Numbered from the stretch's first letter, positions 1 through 6,775 are shown. The stretch: 8,166 nt of DNA from Acidobacteriaceae bacterium (GCA_027364815.1 DAHXOQ010000007.1:1-8166); one strand, 5' to 3'. The notes: a model not told the origin generated them from the sequence alone. Made by a program: numbers and translations.

Positions 1-1
1 G

Positions 2-1096
2 CTCAACAAGCGCCTCCTCTTCTGGGGTGATATCGGCGGCGACGATCCCAAAGCAGTCGCCAATATTTCCAAGGACATGATCGCCGTTCCGTGGAATTAC
101 TGGAACACCTCCGGCTTCGACAAAATGATTGAGCCCTTCAAGCAGCAGGGAATTGAGACCTGGGTCGCATCCGGCGCAAACAATTGGAGCGAAGTCTACC
201 CCAACAACAACACCGCCTTTGGAAATATTCAAGGCTTCATCCGCGATGGTCAGCGACTCGGCTCAACCGGCTCGCTCGTCACCGTTTGGAATGATGATGG
301 CGAGGGCCTCTTTCAGCAGGATTGGTACGGCGTTCTCTTCGGCGCAGTCGCGGCATGGCAACCCGGTGAGAGCAGCATCCCCGCATGGCAGGCCGCTTTC
401 GGCCATCTCTTCCACGGCGACAGCTCTGGCCGCATCGACAAAGCGCAAAAGGAAATCATGTCGATTTACGACCTTCTCAAAGAAGCAAAAATCGAGCAGA
501 ATTCCGATTCGCTCTTCTGGTCTGATCCCTTCACTCCGCGTGGTCACGAGCTTCAATCGAAACTCTCACCCATCGCCTACCAGATGCGCATCCACGCCGA
601 GAACGCAATCGTACTCGTGGCTCAGGCCAGGGAAGCGAACCCCGGACTCCTCGAGCAGCAAGCACTTCAAGCTCTCGACCTCGGCGCGCGCCGCTTCGAC
701 CTCATCGGCCAGAAGGCCGAGTACTTCGATGAAACCTCTTCGCTCTACAGCCAGATTCGCGCCACCGGGCACGACAAAACGATGCAGGATGAAAATGAGA
801 ACAAGGCGCAGAGCATTTCCAGCGTCAATGGAAAAATGCAGGATATTCGCGACGCCTACTCCTACATTCGCGATGAGTACCGCCAGGTCTGGCTCTCGGA
901 AAACACAGCCTACTGGCTCGGCAACGTGATGGTTCGTTACGACATCGCCATTGAAGCCTGGCAAAAGAGAGGACAGCAATTTGAAGAGGTTTTTGAGCAA
1001 GCTGCGAGCGGCAATGATCTTCCTGCCCCGGAGACGCTGGGAATGCTCACCGCTGTAGCAGATTCAAACGTGACAACCACGCCTAAAGCAAAATGA
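2..1096 (+). CDS. Glycoside hydrolase, probably family 20 (beta-N-acetylhexosaminidase-like), C-terminal part
   Basis: The reading frame is open from base 2 and has no start in the window, so this is the last 364 residues of a longer gene; the ATG at 77 is internal because clearly protein-like sequence (LLFWGDIGGDDP) precedes it. The first ~130 residues look like the late strands of a TIM barrel: FWGD near residue 7, PWNYW at 30-34, and WNDDGE at 96-101, matching the Trp-rich substrate pocket of GH20 enzymes. The Asp-Glu catalytic pair of GH20 would lie upstream, outside the window, so activity cannot be judged. The rest is a long, mostly helical tail rich in Glu, Gln and Ala, ending in a low-complexity segment. 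In the GH20 family such enzymes remove terminal N-acetylhexosamines from chitin-like or glycan substrates, often outside the cytoplasm; the signal peptide would be off-window. The stop is only 10 bases from the stop of the convergent regulator gene. The family call comes from recognised motifs, not a search. Confidence 0.72.
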   Translation, partial: LNKRLLFWGDIGGDDPKAVANISKDMIAVPWNYWNTSGFDKMIEPFKQQGIETWVASGANNWSEVYPNNNTAFGNIQGFIRDGQRLGSTGSLVTVWNDDGEGLFQQDWYGVLFGAVAAWQPGESSIPAWQAAFGHLFHGDSSGRIDKAQKEIMSIYDLLKEAKIEQNSDSLFWSDPFTPRGHELQSKLSPIAYQMRIHAENAIVLVAQAREANPGLLEQQALQALDLGARRFDLIGQKAEYFDETSSLYSQIRATGHDKTMQDENENKAQSISSVNGKMQDIRDAYSYIRDEYRQVWLSENTAYWLGNVMVRYDIAIEAWQKRGQQFEEVFEQAASGNDLPAPETLGMLTAVADSNVTTTPKAK

Positions 1097-1106
1097 AGGC
1101 TGCGCT

Positions 1107-2948
1107 CTATTTAGGTTCAGTAATCGCCGCAATCTGTTTGAAACGCTCGTCGTCGCGCAACGGCGCAAATGCCGGATCATTCGGCACAAAGACCAGCCAT
1201 CCCTGGTGCGTCTGGTAAGCGCGTTCCAGAAAATCAAGCGCGCCCGGATAGTCGCCCGTGAAGGCATAATCGCGTGGAATACTGAAATCCGTCATGTCGT
1301 TGCGCAACGTGCTCATTCTCAGCGCTGCGTAGTATCCGCCTATTTTATATGCGTTTTGTATTTTGATCTGCTCTTCCGGCTCTGAGACGGCGTGAATAAT
1401 CCATGAGTATTGTTGCCACGCAAGGTCATTTTCACCCATCATCGAGTACGCCAGCCACAGCTTGCTATGTGCAATCAGATAATCCGGATTCTCGCTCAGT
1501 ACCTGCTGGTATTGATTGACGGCTTGCTGATAATGCCCTTCGTAGTAGTTCAACCAACCCAGGTTCGTGCGTATGATGAATGATCTCGGGTCGTTATCAA
1601 GCGCCATCTTCATCTGTTTCTCTGCTTCGCTGAAGTGGCTCTCCGTCATCAGAAGCATTCCATACGAGTAGTGCGCATCTACATTCGTGGGTGAGAGAGC
1701 AAGTGCCTTGTGAAACTCGGCCTCGGCCTGCTTCATATTCCACTGATAATTCCAATACGAGACTCCCAGCGCCACGTGAGCCTCAACCTGCGTCGGGTCC
1801 AGCGAAAGCGCCTGTTGAGCCGACGCCCAACCCAGGCTGCGAGCTGTCTCTGCGTCCATCCAACCATACTGCCCCATCAGGTTATATGTATTGGCCAGCA
1901 GTGCATACGCGTCGGCATACTTCGGGTCAATTGCCACGGCCGTGCTCAGGCTTTGAATGGCTTGCTCAAATCCACTCTTCGAGCGCAGCGAAAGATAATA
2001 AATTCCCTTCAGGTAAGCGTCATGCGCCTCGAACTTATCCGGCATATAATCCACCTGCGTCAAAGTGGGAACCCGCAACGACAACGCATGTGCCACCGAA
2101 TTCGCCACACTCGATTCAAACTCAAATTTGTCGCTGAGATCGCTGTCGTAAACATTCGTCCATAGCCGCGATTGATCTTCCACGTGTATCAGCTGCACCA
2201 CCAATCGAATCTTGTTTCCATCCTGTTGCAGGCTGCCTTCAATCACGTAATCGACCTTCAGCTCTTGTCCTATTTGTTCGAGCGGCTTGTTGGTGTTTGC
2301 ATACTTCCTTGCTGAGCCCGGCGCAATCACGCGCAGTTGCTGCTCCCCAACTTTCCCCAGCCGCACTATGAGCTCTTCAGTGATGCCCGTGCACAGATAC
2401 TCTCTCGATGCGTCGCCGGTCATATTTTGTATCGGCAACACCGCAATTGAAATGTGTCTGTGCGTCGCTAACGATTTTGTAAAAAACATGCCCGCTGCTA
2501 CCAGCAGCGCCAGCGTGAACGCTGCAGTTGCCATCCCTTGCCAGCGCAACCAGAAACTGCCTCTGCTCAGTTGAGATTGATTTGCTTGGGTCGCCACGGG
2601 CTCTTTCAAAGTGAAGCTCTCCACCTTGCCAATGAACCGGTACCCTCGCCCTCGTATCGTCTCAATATATTGAGACGTCTCTGAGTCATCGCCCAGCGTC
2701 TCTCTCAGTTTCCGGATCGCCGTATTGAGGCCATCCTCAAAATCAACAAATGTCTCATCCGCCCAAAGCCGCTTCTGCAACTCCCCCCGTGTCACCGTCT
2801 CACCCGCCCGCTCCAACAGGGCAATCAGCAGGCTCCGTGGCTTTTCCTGCAGGTGAATCCGCCGGCCATTTTTACTCAAATCTCCTGACCGGAGGTTGAG
2901 CTCAAAAACGTCGAAGCGGTAACCCGTTATAGGTGGTGCGGGCTTCAT
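1107..2948 (-). CDS. Membrane-bound winged-helix (OmpR/CadC-type) regulator with TPR repeats
   Basis: A 613-residue one-component regulator read from the ATG at 2948; a TTG at 2972 would add eight residues but has no Shine-Dalgarno sequence, while the ATG has a modest GGA nine bases upstream. Residues ~10-108 form an OmpR/PhoB-type winged helix: FELNLRSGDL at the start, LWADETFVDFEDGLNTAI near the recognition helix, and the wing IRGRGYRFIG. A hydrophobic helix (~137-160, TAAFTLALLVAAGMFF) should span the inner membrane, as in CadC. Residues ~166-295 (IAVLPIQNMTGD, VDYVIEGSLQ) resemble the FlgO/TolB-N-like domain usual in such proteins. Residues ~307-585 hold several TPR-like helix pairs (AIQSLSTAVAIDPKYADAY, AEAEFHKALALSPTNVDAH, AVNQYQQVLSENPDYLIAH). 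The expected topology is a cytoplasmic DNA-binding head and an extracytoplasmic sensor that binds a protein or ligand; the signal and target genes are unknown. It is divergent from the IclR gene, with operator-like palindromes between them, and convergent with the glycosidase. Confidence 0.88.
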   Translation of the reverse strand: MKPAPPITGYRFDVFELNLRSGDLSKNGRRIHLQEKPRSLLIALLERAGETVTRGELQKRLWADETFVDFEDGLNTAIRKLRETLGDDSETSQYIETIRGRGYRFIGKVESFTLKEPVATQANQSQLSRGSFWLRWQGMATAAFTLALLVAAGMFFTKSLATHRHISIAVLPIQNMTGDASREYLCTGITEELIVRLGKVGEQQLRVIAPGSARKYANTNKPLEQIGQELKVDYVIEGSLQQDGNKIRLVVQLIHVEDQSRLWTNVYDSDLSDKFEFESSVANSVAHALSLRVPTLTQVDYMPDKFEAHDAYLKGIYYLSLRSKSGFEQAIQSLSTAVAIDPKYADAYALLANTYNLMGQYGWMDAETARSLGWASAQQALSLDPTQVEAHVALGVSYWNYQWNMKQAEAEFHKALALSPTNVDAHYSYGMLLMTESHFSEAEKQMKMALDNDPRSFIIRTNLGWLNYYEGHYQQAVNQYQQVLSENPDYLIAHSKLWLAYSMMGENDLAWQQYSWIIHAVSEPEEQIKIQNAYKIGGYYAALRMSTLRNDMTDFSIPRDYAFTGDYPGALDFLERAYQTHQGWLVFVPNDPAFAPLRDDERFKQIAAITEPK

Positions 2949-3028
2949 CCAAATCAGTCCAGAATTGTCCAATTTTAGGGAGTGAGTGCGGCCAATACCG
3001 CCATGTGCGATTCACTCTAACATTACAG

Positions 3029-3095
3029 AAACCTGTACAGCAACCGAAATAATTTACTAAATTCATGAATTTTATAGCCTTATCTGTACAGGTTT
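3029..3095. promoter_or_regulatory. Paired palindromic operator candidate in the divergent intergenic region
   Basis: AAACCTGTACAG at 3029-3040 is repeated as a perfect reverse complement, CTGTACAGGTTT, at 3084-3095. Each arm contains the self-complementary octamer CTGTACAG (3033-3040 and 3084-3091), so each arm could bind a dimer on its own, and the two octamers are 51 bases apart, close to five helical turns. The pair lies between two divergent regulator genes, upstream of the IclR promoter. On the minus strand a TATAAA (3071-3076) could serve as a -10 for the TPR regulator, which would put the right-hand octamer inside that promoter's spacer. This is the expected layout for autoregulation or cross-regulation, but which protein binds is inference. 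Confidence 0.55.
3059..3072. repeat. 14-bp perfect AT-rich palindrome
   Basis: AAATTCATGAATTT is fully self-complementary and lies between the two arms of the CTGTACAG inverted repeat. Its centre is 3.5 bases from the centre of the larger repeat. It could be an extra operator or just part of an AT-rich promoter; the flanking TTTATA reads as TATAAA on the minus strand. Confidence 0.5.
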
Positions 3096-3123
3096 TGCTC
3101 GGAAACATTTCGGAATCAGTCCA

Positions 3124-3152
3124 TTGACTCGTCCCACATCCATCGCTAAATT
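3124..3152 (+). promoter_or_regulatory. Sigma-70-type promoter for the IclR-family gene
   Basis: TTGACT at 3124-3129 matches the -35 consensus in five of six positions, and TAAATT at 3147-3152 matches the -10 in four of six, with an ideal 17-base spacer. Transcription would start near 3159, giving a leader of about 60 bases to the ATG at 3220. The operator-like octamers lie upstream of the -35, a position more typical of activation or looping than of simple blocking. Confidence 0.5.
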
Positions 3153-3219
3153 CCGCATTGTGACGTAGAGGTCCCAACTCACAAGACGTCAATTCCACTC
3201 AAACGCACAAGGAGTAGTG

Positions 3220-4164
3220 ATGGCAGATTTGGCTTTCAGCACACTGAACGGATATCCATCCCACAACGTAAACAGCGTCTCAGCAGTTGACACAGGCGGC
3301 AGCTCTTGGGAAACTGGAAACAGACACCAACAACCGGAATGGAGAATCACAATGCGAGATGCTGCTCCCCACGGTACCTACAAAGTGCAGGCCCTCGACC
3401 GCGCATTTGCCGTCCTCGATCTACTCGGCGAAAGCCCGACCCCCCTTGGCCTGGCACAGGTTGCTTCCTCCCTCCAGCTCCACAAAAGCACCGCGCATCG
3501 CTTCCTCATGGTTCTTGAGCGTCACCACATGGTCGAACGCACCGTCAACGGTAAATTCCGTCTCGGCCTGCGCCTCTTTGAATTCGGCAACCGCGCCATC
3601 GAGCAATACGATCTCCGCGAGCGTGCCCAACCCCACCTCCGCCGCCTCGTTGCAGAAACCGAAGAAACCGCGCACCTCTGCATACTCGAGCAGGGCCACG
3701 TGATCTACATCGACAAAATCGAACCCGCCCGTTCCGTCCGCATGATCACCCGCGTCGGCGCCAGCAACCCAATCTACTGCACCTCCGTCGGCAAGGCGAT
3801 GCTCGCTTTCCTTCCCGAAGAGCGTGCCGAAGAAATCATTCGCAAAACAAAATTTGAGCGTTTCACCCAGCGCACCATCTCTACACTCGACGCTCTGCGT
3901 ACTGAGATCGAGAAGACCCGCCGTCGCGGCTACGCTGTGGCCGACGAGGAGTTGGAAGAGGGCCGGCGCTGCATCGCCGTTCCCATCCTCGACGCGCAAC
4001 GCAATCCCGTCGCCGCCGTCAGCGTCAGCGGGCCCAGCTTCCGCGTCACTGCGGCCAAGATCCCCGCCATCGCCACCCATCTTCTCCATTGCGTGCGCAA
4101 CGTCAGCGTCGACAGGGGATTTGTCACACCCGCCCGTCTGCGTCGCACCGCTCTCTCCGCCTGA
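3220..4164 (+). CDS. IclR-family transcriptional regulator
   Basis: A DNA-binding regulator with an N-terminal winged helix-turn-helix and a C-terminal ligand-binding domain. Read from the ATG at 3220 (314 residues; AAGGAG at 3209-3214, five bases upstream), the HTH covers ~54-115, with LAQVASSLQLHKSTAHRFL as the HTH core and GKFRLGLRLFEFG closing the wing. The effector domain follows (~130-300), with the family's CTSVGKAMLAFL and the segment AVADEELEEGRRCIAVPI. Family members bind small carbon compounds and repress or activate catabolic genes; the ligand here cannot be told. The first 44 residues do not belong to the family, are low in structure, and use A/T-ending codons unlike the GC-rich remainder. 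A second ATG at 3352, with GGAG at 3341-3344, would give a normal 270-residue protein. A GTG at 3217 adjoins the first ATG but is less well spaced. No catabolic gene is next to it; a hairpin and a tRNA gene follow. Confidence 0.92.
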   Translation: MADLAFSTLNGYPSHNVNSVSAVDTGGSSWETGNRHQQPEWRITMRDAAPHGTYKVQALDRAFAVLDLLGESPTPLGLAQVASSLQLHKSTAHRFLMVLERHHMVERTVNGKFRLGLRLFEFGNRAIEQYDLRERAQPHLRRLVAETEETAHLCILEQGHVIYIDKIEPARSVRMITRVGASNPIYCTSVGKAMLAFLPEERAEEIIRKTKFERFTQRTISTLDALRTEIEKTRRRGYAVADEELEEGRRCIAVPILDAQRNPVAAVSVSGPSFRVTAAKIPAIATHLLHCVRNVSVDRGFVTPARLRRTALSA

Positions 4165-4177
4165 TCTGCATCCATCT

Positions 4178-4213
4178 GCTCCGGTGAATTTCATTCAACA
4201 ATTTCGCCGGAGC
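4178..4213 (+). terminator. Strong stem-loop at the 3' end of the IclR gene
   Basis: GCTCCGGTGAA (4178-4188) pairs with TTCGCCGGAGC (4203-4213): an 11-bp stem with one G-U pair and a 14-base loop, starting 13 bases after the stop codon. The position suits a transcription terminator or an mRNA 3'-end stabiliser. There is no run of T after the stem, so it is not a textbook intrinsic terminator. Confidence 0.5.
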
Positions 4214-4229
4214 TTCCACTCCCGCCGAA

Positions 4230-4259
4230 TGTACACAAGCCACAAATCTTTGTTATAGT
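4230..4259 (+). promoter_or_regulatory. Likely promoter of the tRNA-Asp gene
   Basis: TATAGT at 4254-4259 is a good -10 box, with a weak -35 (TGTACA, 4230-4235) 18 bases upstream. Transcription would begin near 4266, leaving a short 5' leader before the mature tRNA at 4283, as usual for an independently transcribed tRNA gene. Confidence 0.45.
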
Positions 4260-4281
4260 AAAAGAGTTGTTAACGCAGCAC

Positions 4282-4359
<78 letters not shown>

Positions 4360-4683
4360 TTCATTCCAAAATTTAGGAGTGTATGGCATGTGGCAATCAG
4401 CGTACTAAAAGTACAAAGAAGAAAATCCCCATTCTCGTTGTCCAGAAAATACATGTTTTCTAAGTAAAGAAAAGGCTCCCAATCGACGGGGGTCTTTACT
4501 GCTTTTGGACTGGCAATAACCTGCCTTTCCAGGATACTGAAGGTCGTCGAGTGTGGCACGGGTCCACTTTCGACGCGTGACGATACCAGTGACTCAATGT
4601 GCAGCCTTCGATGAAGTCCAACCTGAGGTGCACCGATCAATAATCAGATGGATAAATTGCCTTGTTCGCCACCACTGATACCG
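4360..4683. other. Intergenic stretch with no recognisable gene
   Basis: Between the tRNA and the stop of the outer-membrane protein I find no ORF with a ribosome binding site or a known motif. A small AT-rich inverted repeat, AGAAAA/TTTTCT, is at 4444-4461 with a six-base loop. No copy of the tRNA 3' end, which would mark an attachment site, is seen here or further right. No clear terminator follows either flanking gene. Confidence 0.6.
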
Positions 4684-5268
4684 TCAATGCGTATGAATGT
4701 GACCAAAGTCGTAGGAGGCGCCAATGGTGACGCCGTTGGGGTTGAGAGCGTGATAATTAAAGAAGTGTGTCCAAAATTGGTATTCGTAGTCGCCACGCAC
4801 CCAGACATTATGCCATGCACGATACTCCACACCGCCCCCCGGTGCCCAAACCGTCCGAGTGTCATGAGAATAAGTAGGGCTCATCCGTTGAAAATCTATG
4901 CTGCCTAGTCCGGCTATAAACTTCCCGTAAGGATGGATGTTGCGGTAGTGGCGCCAAGTGTAGATCACACCCGCCTCGAGAGTGTCCTGACGTAGATTCT
5001 TCGGTGTACTACTGCTGCGAAAATAGTTGAGATCGCGGGCTTCGACTTCGATACCGAATCCTTTTAGATACGACGGTCCCTTGTTGAAGTTCCAATCGGC
5101 CCACAACGTGGCGCCACTTAGCCGGCCGTTCCAATCTGTGTAAAAATTGGAATAGCCGATGCCGATCACGAGCGGCACTTGCCCTTCATGGGCACTCGGA
5201 ACCACCTGGGCTGAAGCGGGAAGAGTTACAGCCAGGATAAGCATCGCAAGAATGAATTTTCCGTACAT
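4684..5268 (-). CDS. Small outer-membrane beta-barrel protein (secreted, function unknown)
   Basis: A 194-residue protein read from the ATG at 5268, which has AGGGG seven bases upstream and places a signal peptide exactly at the N-terminus; the open frame continues upstream to 5409 but that part lacks a signal peptide and coding character. Residues 1-20 (MYGKFILAMLILAVTLPASA) form a signal peptide with cleavage expected after ASA. The mature chain alternates short amphipathic strands rich in Tyr, Trp, Phe and Gly: VIGIGYSNFYTDW, GATLWADWNF, GFGIEVEARDL, LEAGVIYTWRHY, HPYGKFIAGLGSIDF, VWAPGGGVEYRAW, VWVRGDYEYQFW and GVTIGASYDFG. This matches the eight-strand OmpA/OmpX-like porin fold seen in many hypothetical proteins. 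The last strand is followed by HIHTH rather than ending in Phe, as the usual assembly signal does. It stands alone, on the strand opposite to its neighbours. A structural or adhesive role is possible but cannot be shown. Confidence 0.82.
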   Translation of the reverse strand: MYGKFILAMLILAVTLPASAQVVPSAHEGQVPLVIGIGYSNFYTDWNGRLSGATLWADWNFNKGPSYLKGFGIEVEARDLNYFRSSSTPKNLRQDTLEAGVIYTWRHYRNIHPYGKFIAGLGSIDFQRMSPTYSHDTRTVWAPGGGVEYRAWHNVWVRGDYEYQFWTHFFNYHALNPNGVTIGASYDFGHIHTH

Positions 5269-5879
5269 TTGAAAACCCCTTTCAAGTGTTGACGACCACC
5301 CGGAGATGAGTCCTTGGTGGAAGTAAACTCCGAAACGAAAATACGGTAAGGCTGAAATGCGCCAGCTCTTTTTGTGCCGCCGCATCACCTGCGTCGCAAT
5401 CGCTTCCACTATCCCGAGACAGATATGAAACTGGTACTTCTGACCATCTACACAACTCTGCCTACCCTGACCGTCACTGCGCTCTAAAAGTCCCGCAGAC
5501 GGGTCGAGTTGCTCTTTAAATGGATCAAAAGCATATCCGCATCAAGCAATTTTTTTTTCGCAACAAGCCTGAACGCAGTGAGGATTCAAATCTAATGCAT
5601 GGTTGTCATATTCCTACTGATTGCTATCGTCCGAAGTAACAGAAACTTGATGCTTCACTCTACACTTGACTGCAGGTTCTGTCGGTTTCAAACTACGAGA
5701 ATACGGAGATTGCATCTACCCTTCAGCATTTTCCCGCAGAACTGAACAGCCAGCTTTGGGCATACCGAATATATTGGATACCTTGCCGTACAGGATGTGC
5801 TGGTTGTCACATACAGTCTTTTGATGCCTTGCAATAATTTGTCAGTCATTAGAAACAATTAGTTTCCCGCGCGCTAGAG

Positions 5880-5920
5880 CACTCTTATCGCCGTGTTACA
5901 GGCGAGCTTAGGCAAGAGTG
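5880..5920 (+). promoter_or_regulatory. Two-tier stem-loop in the leader of the NusG-like gene
   Basis: CACTCTT (5880-5886) pairs perfectly with AAGAGTG (5914-5920), and inside it CGCC (5889-5892) pairs with GGCG (5901-5904) around an eight-base loop. The interior loop between the stems is asymmetric (2 and 9 bases). If transcribed it would fold as a two-stage hairpin. It does not match any riboswitch class I recognise. Confidence 0.45.
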
Positions 5921-6001
5921 TTTCCGGCGCAGATAGTTGCACGGTGGGTTTTGGCTAGCCCTAATGACAGTTGTATGGTCTGCCGATGATTGAATGAGAG
6001 G

Positions 6002-6026
6002 CTTAGCAAAGGGTTATTTTGCTAAG
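6002..6026 (+). promoter_or_regulatory. 9-bp perfect stem-loop before the NusG-like gene
   Basis: CTTAGCAAA (6002-6010) and TTTGCTAAG (6018-6026) are perfect reverse complements separated by seven bases. No T run follows, so it is not a classic terminator. It sits about 140-190 bases before the likely start codons of the NusG paralogue, where pausing or recruitment elements for such factors would be expected. A similar string, GCTTAGGCAAG, occurs in the right arm of the upstream structure at 5907-5916. Confidence 0.45.
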
Positions 6027-6214
6027 TCAGTTTGGCAGAGCCATGTGCATTTTTGCCCAGAAATCTGCAAGTATTCCACTTTCATTTTTTAAAAACTTCT
6101 GCGGCATTGCGCGCTGCTGTTTGTGCAATGTGCCTGTTAATCCAGAAGTTTTGGGCGAGCTTGCACGTGAAAATTCAAGCATTCGGTGATCAGGTCCTCG
6201 TGAACCCGGCAATC

Positions 6215-6775
6215 ATGCGTGTTTCGTGTGATCGCAGTTGGTACGCGGTTTACACAATTCCGCAACACGAAAAGTCGGTTCTGAAGCAACTTGACATGCG
6301 GGAGATTGAGGCTTATCTCCCTACATATGAAACCGTCCGCGTCTGGAAGAACCGGCAACGGGTGAAGCTCGTCCTGCCGCTGTTTCCAAATTACATGTTT
6401 GTGCATATTAATCCCAGGGAGCGGGCAAAGGTTCTCCAATCTGCCGGTGTGCTGAAGATTGTGGGCTACGGTCGTGAGTATGTGCCTCTTCCGGATTCCG
6501 AGATCGAGTTTCTGCGCTCCGACTTCTGCAAGCAGCGGATCGAACCGTATCGAGAACTTGTTATCGGAGAAAAAGTTCGCATCAAGAATGGAGTGATGCA
6601 AGGCCTTCAGGGGACTCTTGTCAGTAAGAGCAATGGCATGCGGTTCGTGCTCACACTCGAATTGATTAACCAGCACGCCGCAATCCAGGTGGACGCTAAA
6701 GATTTAGAGCCGATGGTCGATAAGAGAAAGGTAACTAATCCGATGAGCATGGATGACTTCACAAGTTGTAACTGA
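6215..6775 (+). CDS. Specialised NusG paralogue (UpxY/RfaH-like transcription antitermination protein)
   Basis: From the ATG at 6215 the protein has 186 residues, the usual size of the family. Residues ~8-105 are the NusG N-terminal domain that binds the RNA polymerase clamp: SWYAVYTIPQHEKSV at the start, AYLPTYETVRVWKNRQRV, then LPLFPNYMFVHI. Residues ~117-165 are a KOW domain (GEKVRIKNGVMQGLQGTLV), ending in DAKDLEPM. Two features separate it from housekeeping NusG: it is not next to secE or ribosomal protein genes, and it directly precedes a polysaccharide gene, as UpxY and RfaH do in their loci. Its inferred job is to keep RNA polymerase elongating through the long sugar operon to the right. 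The start is uncertain: GTG at 6200 (AGG five bases upstream) and GTG at 6167 (GAG seven bases upstream) are in frame, and the frame stays open to a TTG at 6032, but residues before SWYAVY do not look conserved. The leader contains stem-loops. Confidence 0.88.
   Translation: MRVSCDRSWYAVYTIPQHEKSVLKQLDMREIEAYLPTYETVRVWKNRQRVKLVLPLFPNYMFVHINPRERAKVLQSAGVLKIVGYGREYVPLPDSEIEFLRSDFCKQRIEPYRELVIGEKVRIKNGVMQGLQGTLVSKSNGMRFVLTLELINQHAAIQVDAKDLEPMVDKRKVTNPMSMDDFTSCN

Larger units (their letters stand above)
5269..6214. other. Long gene-free region: upstream of the OMP gene and leader of the NusG-like gene
   Basis: About 950 bases with no convincing gene. It must contain the minus-strand promoter of the outer-membrane protein (right of 5268) and the plus-strand promoter of the NusG-like gene, but I find no convincing -35/-10 pair for either: TTGACT at 5666-5671 has no good -10 partner and TATATT at 5770-5775 has no -35. 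A run of nine T lies near 5550. The right third is rich in inverted repeats: GAAAC/GTTTC at 5852-5866, the long structure at 5880-5920, the palindrome GGCTAGCC at 5953-5960, and the stem-loop at 6002-6026. A tiny hydrophobic ORF at 5425-5487 is the only other item and is weak. Confidence 0.6.

Noticed and set aside
129..929. Plus-strand ORF of 266 residues inside the glycosidase gene.
   Set aside because: It is Ser/Arg/Pro-rich out-of-frame translation of the real gene, with no ribosome binding site or domain.
1691..2165. Two plus-strand ORFs opposite the TPR regulator.
   Set aside because: Both are antisense to well-formed TPR and FlgO-like coding sequence and have low-complexity content.
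3421..4194. Long minus-strand ORF of 257 residues opposite the IclR gene.
   Set aside because: It is a shadow of the GC-rich codon pattern of the IclR gene: strongly biased to Gly, Ala and Asp, with no domain, while the plus strand has clear family motifs.
5269..5409. Upstream extension of the outer-membrane protein frame to an ATG at 5409.
   Set aside because: The internal ATG at 5268 has a good ribosome binding site and puts the signal peptide at the N-terminus; an extra 47 residues would bury it.
5880..6026. A known riboswitch class (for example cyclic-di-GMP) in the NusG leader.
   Set aside because: The conserved core strings of the classes I know are absent, and the stems do not form the expected junctions; only generic hairpins can be claimed.
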